DNA from: Zingiber officinale | Lineage: Eukaryota > Streptophyta > Magnoliopsida > Zingiberales > Zingiberaceae | Length of the DNA stretch: 64,000 bases | NCBI RefSeq assembly: GCF_018446385.1 | Contig: NC_056002.1 | Coordinates: 39,817,671 to 39,881,670 of the forward strand | Direction: 5' to 3' | In this document: positions 59,401 to 64,000 of the stretch, one piece after another | How the letters are laid out: every line of letters begins with the position of its first letter | How positions within the stretch are numbered: position 1 is the first letter of the stretch | The notes under the pieces: generated by a model | The model's input: only the letters and a program-made list of their open reading frames with translations | Told to the model about the DNA's origin: nothing | The model's database searches: none | Position numbers and translations under genes: made by a program

Positions 59401-62400
59401 TTGTTATGCAACAGCTCTCTGACACTAAGATAAGTAGTTAGTAAATCAAACATAAACATAGAAGGTCCTATGTTTGAACTCCAACCTGCCTCACAAATAA
59501 TTCCCTAGTTAAATTGAGTTAGTTCCACATATTGAGTTGGGCTCTACTTCTAATCTATGTTTGAACTCCAACCTGCCTCACAAATAATTCCCTAGTTAAA
59601 TTGAGTTTGTTCCACATATTGAGTTGGGCTCTACTTCTAATCTAGTTAACCATATAAAATATTAAAGGAACAGTTAGACTTCCACTTTAGTTAACAAAAG
59701 CTTTTGGATTAAACTGTCAACAACATAATATGGGCTAGCCTGCATAGCCAACAACAATATACAAGCATGGAGTTTTTTAGCTTTCTAATGAACTTACTTG
59801 GGTTGATTGTCTAAGAATGGACTTAAATCAACAAAATTATTGTTTATGGGCAGCACAACTGATATCAAACAAGGCTTGTTTCTGATGGTCGTAGAACACT
59901 CTCTTACTTCAATTAAGTGGATGTTTCTTTAGTGTCTTTCTATTTTCATTTGAAAGTAGTTTTCTTTGGCAGGCAAGGTGAAGCTATTGGTAGGACTATC
60001 CTGAGTCATCTTTTGAAGATGTTTACTGCACTAGGAATTTACACTGATAGCTTTGAGAAACCATTTCTTCAAGACACTTCTGAATTTTATGCATCTGAAG
60101 GTGTGAAATATATGCAACAGTCAGATGTTCCAGATTATTTGAAACATGTTGATGTGAGATCCTTCCTGCCATTATTCTTCCTGTCTAATTTATCTAGCTA
60201 GTTTGGATGTCTGATTTGCTTATTATGTTCTTAATCCCTCTGTTACAAAATTAAAGTTGAGGTTACATGAGGAGCATGAAAGATGTTTGATATACTTGGA
60301 TGCTACTACAAGGAAGCCCCTTGTAGCAACTGCAGAAAAACAACTTCTTGAACGTCATACTTCTGCAATTCTAGAGAAGGTGACTTGGTTCATGCCTTCG
60401 GTCTGATGATCACAAAGTTATCTTTCCTATCTCATTTTGTTATAATCTCATTGTCTAGGGATTCACGATGCTTATGGAAGCAAACCGTATTGATGACCTT
60501 CAGAGAATGTATACCCTATTTCAGAAGGTTAATGCTCTCGAGTTAATAAAACAAGCTCTTAGCTCATATATTCGTGGTACTGGCCAAGCTGTTATCATGG
60601 ATGAAGAGAAAGACAAAGATCTCGTTTCCTACCTCTTAGAGTTTAAAACATCTCTGGACAAGATACTAGAAGAAAGTTTCTTCAAAAATGAAGTTTTCTC
60701 TAATACCATAAAGGATTCATTTGAGCATCTGATTAATCTTCGTCAGGTAAACCCACTACACATGCTGTTTGATTGAAATGCCTAGATGTTTTATGCTGCT
60801 TGGATTATGTCTTAAATGGCTAAAAATTGGTTTGCATACTCCTTGACTTCGTGATTGTTAGAGTCAACATTAAAGACCAAAAAATGGCTGTGGGTGTGAA
60901 ATTTATTGAGTTGTTTTCTTTCTTCAGATGATTTTCTTTCTGCATTGTTCATCAGCTCCTTTTTTTCTCAGCAAAATATTGTGGTTTTCTGAAGCAACAC
61001 TTCGTTTAGAGTTAGACACCCTTCATAGTTAACAGTGTTGACCAACTCTTGTAGTTTATAATCTAATGTATGTAACAAGAGGAAAGAGAACTGTGCTCAA
61101 TACAATTTTAACCATTTTTTTGTACCATGCCACATATATTTGATGCCAGTTTCTTGTATTCTTGTCCATGAAATATTCAGTGAGTATTATCAAGTTTTGA
61201 CAAATTTGATTAACTAAACTAAATAGGAGCAGGTTTGCTTGGCATTCTAGAGTTTAAGAAAGACCATGTTAAAGTGATGTGGAGGTCTTTTGTATCATAG
61301 AGAATGTGTGTTGTTTCTAGGTGCAAGATTAGAAAAGCTATGTTCAAAGTTTTCAGTGTTAGTAAATCTTCCTACAATTTGTTTATTTTATGTTAGAAAA
61401 GAAATTTAGTCAACCAGAATCTATTTAGTGCTTTACCTGCTTCATCTGGTGGACTTTGTGCTACAAAAATTTCTAAAGTAATATCTTTATGGTTTTAATA
61501 GTCTATTGAAGTCATCAAATCTGAATATGGGCAATATATTGTTGTAGAGTGGACTATTGTTTTTATATATATTATAGTAACTGAATGAAAGTATTGGCAA
61601 TGTAATGACAGTATGTTCTACCTCCCCCTTTTCTTCCTTCTAATAATGGGTCCATATATGACTGTCAATATCACCTTAGCAACTGCTGTGTGCTTTGTAA
61701 GATTCGCTCATGCAGAATTTTTACAGGAGCAATCTATCAGTGACCAGATTTTGGGGAAAATGTGAGAATATAGGGGAGTAGTGTAAAACAAAAGAAAAAT
61801 GAGAAAAGATCAACTAAAGGAGATGGTTTTCATTAAGACCTCTTCTTTTCCATTTGTATCTGAATACATAATCAAGTAAATTTTTAAAATCTGTTATACT
61901 CTAGATAAGATTAATTTAGGGCAATTCCCCAAAAAGGCCCCTAAAGTTGATTGTTGCCATGCTAAGGCCTCTATTTCATTTAATTACCTTTTGTGGCCTC
62001 TTTTTCTCAAAATACACTTGTCCCTCTTAAAAATTTAAAGGGATCTATGGAACACTGATGTATTGTTTTTGTTTTTATATAGATCTATTAAGTTGAATAT
62101 ATTCAATAATATCTGTAATTGTAAATGTTTCTTTTATATGTTTAGCTTATGTTAATAATGTTGAAATGTGAACTTAGACATTTTATGTACTTTTATCAGA
62201 AGATTGAATTTTATTTTTTATTATGAAACCTATTAATCGCTAGGTAGTGAATTGATCATATATGCATTTTGCATATGCCTTTTAGAACCTTCACCATTTG
62301 GTTAGATTGTTGATTGTGTTCCATTTAATCTTCCATGTCATAAAACAGAATAGGCCAGCTGAATTGATTGCCAAGTTTGTGGATGAGAAGCTCCGTGCTG

Positions 62401-64000
62401 GCAACAAGGGTACATCTGAAGAAGAGTTGGAGGGTATACTCGACAAAGTTTTGGTGTTATTCAGATTTATACAAGTAAGTTTTGCATATTTGGTTCATGT
62501 TAGTGATATGCTCTATTCACAAGTATTTGAATAAGCTCAGTAGTATGGTTTTTTTCATGTGTTGATTCAGGGGAAAGATGTATTTGAGGCATTTTACAAG
62601 AAAGATCTTGCAAAAAGATTATTGTTGGGAAAGAGTGCATCAATTGATGCTGAGAAGTCAATGATCACAAAAGTAATTAAAAGTATTTCTAAAGATTGTT
62701 GCATGAATTCATCTGAGATTTATATTTATCAATTTCTCTAAGATGCAATTTCTTGCTTTTTCAGCTGAAAACCGAGTGTGGTAGCCAATTTACAAATAAA
62801 CTCGAGGGAATGTTTAAGGTACCATAATTGTTGAATGGATCTACTGTTTGAACTTTGCTATAGATCTATCATCTATTATCGTCAAGGGCTATACTGGTGC
62901 TATTTTTCATGGTGATTGAATGACTTCTACATTTTTAGTGACTTTAATTCTGGGGCCATGCTTTATTTATCTTCCTCGACCATAGGAATAACAAGCGCTA
63001 GTATGATATGAAGCTATGTGTTGTAAATCCCAATCACCTTTATCATCTCAGAATTCTACAGCACTATCCAAGTTGTATGATAACTACATGTGCCATCTGT
63101 TCAGATCTATTCGTAGAATTTGTATTCCTTCCATTTTTGTAATAAACAGTAAGGTTCTTTTTAAATTTATTTTGTATGGCAAAAAATTGGGAAACATATT
63201 TTTCATGCCATCATCATTATTGCAGTTCTAAATTAAACTTCTTGTCACACGTGAGGCTGTCAAGAAAGTTGCTAATGGAATTCCATTCATTGGTTTTTGG
63301 CTTTGCAAGTAATTGTTTCACACTGATAATTACACAGGACATCGGGTTATCTAAAGAAATAAATGACTCCTTTAAACAGTCATCTCAAGCTAGGACAAAG
63401 CTTCCAACTGGTATTGAAATGAGTGTTCATGTCCTGACAACCGGGTGTGTGTTATTCATTTAATTAATTGTCTATCAAATTATCTAGGTTTTAGAATTTA
63501 TGTGTTGTGAATTGGACTAGCCAGCTCTGTTTAACATACTTTTCCTCCTGGTTCCTCCAGATATTGGCCCACATATCCACCTATGGATATTCGGCTTCCT
63601 CATGAGCTGAATGTCTATCAGGTATGGTTGTGACAACTACAAATTTTATTTAACTTATTCCTAAAGTGTGAATTATTTTAATTACTGTTTACATCGTAGG
63701 ACATATTTAAAGAGTTCTATTTGAGTAAGTACCATGGGAGGCGTTTAATGTGGCAGAATTCATTAGGCCATTGTGTTCTGAAAGCAGAATTTCCAAAAGG
63801 GAAAAAAGAATTGTCAGTGTCATTGTTCCAGGTAAGTCTGACTTTTTACTACTTTCAGTGCTGATTTAAGTTCCTGTATTATTATTATTCTTTTTAAACT
63901 TCTCATGTTTCCAGGCAGTTGTTCTCATGCTTTTCAATGACACTCAAAAGCTGAATTTTCAAGACATTAAAGACGCTACAGGCATTGATGATAAAGAGTT
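50269..64000 (+). CDS. CUL4: cullin-4, scaffold of CRL4-DDB1 ubiquitin ligases (3' end beyond window)
   Basis: Scaffold that holds DDB1-substrate receptors at its N-terminus and RBX1 at its C-terminus; acts in photomorphogenesis, DNA repair and replication control in plants. Exons: 50269-50665, 54439-54554, 54650-54996, 59973-60153, 60257-60379, 60459-60746, 62349-62473, 62571-62672, 62765-62818, 63338-63444, 63561-63621, 63700-63831, 63915-(64000). All junctions are GT-AG and keep the frame. About 700 residues are covered: low-complexity Ser/Gly N-terminus, [15 protein letters not shown], then the cullin repeats ([68 protein letters not shown]) and the start of the cullin homology domain ([72 protein letters not shown]). 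The NEDD8-acceptor region lies beyond the edge. Confidence 0.93.
51305..52497 (-). mobile_element. RTE-type LINE fragment in CUL4 intron 1
   Basis: Minus-strand reverse-transcriptase coding: [23 protein letters not shown], a stop, then [27 protein letters not shown]...[23 protein letters not shown] (52395-52126). The catalytic YADD/FADD position reads FANN near 52105. The 3' end at 51305-51350 has CCCACCTAGTGGGAAAAGAC followed by a (TTG)n tail, diagnostic of plant RTE LINEs. It is 5'-truncated at about 52497 and inactive. Confidence 0.8.
52498..53819. other. CUL4 intron 1 remainder
   Basis: No coding signature. Near 52530-52680 the phrase TAGTTACTTTGTGTTATTG occurs twice with flanking GGACAATTTTTG / GGGCAATTTTTA, a local duplication of about 110 bp. 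Confidence 0.4.
53820..53875 (-). mobile_element. RTE LINE 3'-tail scrap
   Basis: Plus-strand AACAACAATAACAACAACGA followed by AGTCTTATTCCACTAGGTGA is the complement of the RTE 3' end seen at 51305, with almost nothing else retained. Confidence 0.5.
55080..55610 (+). mobile_element. decayed RTE LINE 3' part, plus strand, in CUL4 intron 3
   Basis: Contains LINE-like [17 protein letters not shown] (near 55300), and ends with GTAGTTGTCCCAAATAGTTG (55592), a phrase typical of the RTE 3' untranslated region. It meets an oppositely oriented copy at 55611. A 29-base stretch around ATTGTTAATATCTTAGTTCA is duplicated at 55237-55292. Confidence 0.5.
55611..55875 (-). mobile_element. RTE LINE 3' fragment, minus strand, in CUL4 intron 3
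   Basis: Plus-strand AATAACAACCAAGCCTTATC and CCACTATCTGGGGTGGGT match the complement of the RTE 3' end at 51314-51360, and similarity to that copy continues to about 55875 (TTTTTCCTCGGTAGATG versus TTTTTCCTCAATAGATG). It is arranged tail-to-tail with the plus-strand fragment before it. Confidence 0.65.
56751..57067 (+). repeat. 158-bp tandem duplication in CUL4 intron 3
   Basis: Copy 1 at 56751-56908 and copy 2 at 56909-57067 are nearly identical, both starting GTCCATCCTCTCTTAA and ending ACCTCATNAATCTTCA. The very low divergence indicates a recent event. Confidence 0.9.
57892..58115 (+). mobile_element. tRNA-derived SINE in CUL4 intron 3
   Basis: A GC-richer island with pol III promoter-like boxes: A box TGGGCGTAGTTGG (57901-57913) and B box GGGGTTGATTCCC (57945-57957), about 35 bp apart as in tRNA genes. 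The body continues through GGAGGCCACCCTGGAGGGG to about 58110. The tail and flanking duplication were not identified. The family is not named. Confidence 0.55.
58116..59460. other. CUL4 intron 3, AT-rich remainder
   Basis: No coding or repeat signature recognised. Confidence 0.4.
59468..59641 (+). repeat. 87-bp tandem duplication in CUL4 intron 3
   Basis: Two adjacent copies (59468-59554 and 59555-59641) both start CTATGTTTGAACTCCAACC and differ at only one or two positions. Confidence 0.9.

Overview
This is nuclear DNA of a flowering plant, most likely a monocot (perhaps Zingiberales, judging only by the style of the LTRs). The evidence is long AT-rich spacers, GT-AG introns, three plant housekeeping genes split into many exons, and abundant Ty1/copia, Ty3/gypsy, RTE-type LINE, L1-type LINE, hAT and Mutator-like DNA. 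No prokaryotic, organellar or CRISPR features were seen.

Left third (1-10237), retroelement-rich. Two Ty1/copia elements with related gag genes lie on the minus strand. Element A (LTR 2363-3867) abuts internal DNA of element B (LTR 5261-6132), consistent with A nested in B. A third, truncated copia element (6529-8109, minus) is unusual. Between its primer-binding site and its protease it carries, in place of gag, the presequence and RNA-recognition motif of a host mitochondrial glycine-rich RNA-binding protein, in frame with the protease. A hAT transposase scrap and unclassified repetitive DNA follow.

Middle (10238-24813), one very large Mutator-like element. Two 73-bp terminal inverted repeats (60/73 identical, no gaps) bracket a MURA-type transposase (+, one stop codon), an inverted single copy of a palindrome-rich unit, a Ulp1-like C48 peptidase gene with coiled coil (+), about seven tandem ~503-bp copies of the palindrome-rich unit, and a second, divergent Ulp1-like gene (-) converging on the array. 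The motif GGGCCTGATAT/ATATCAGGCCC recurs across the element. A decayed gypsy gag and an orphan small membrane-protein-like reading frame follow.

Right half (27423-64000), genic. FANCD2 (-, 42254 to 27423) is the Fanconi anaemia D2 homologue used in interstrand-crosslink repair. It is head-to-head with an RSRC2-like SMAP-domain gene (+, coding 45980-48663) across a ~0.6 kb shared promoter interval. Downstream is CUL4 (+, from 50269, running off the right edge), scaffold of the CRL4-DDB1 ubiquitin ligase, with thirteen exons placed. The introns carry RTE and L1 LINE remnants, SINEs and tandem duplications. Transposon proteins in the left and middle parts are mostly broken; the three host genes show no disruption in the exons that could be read.
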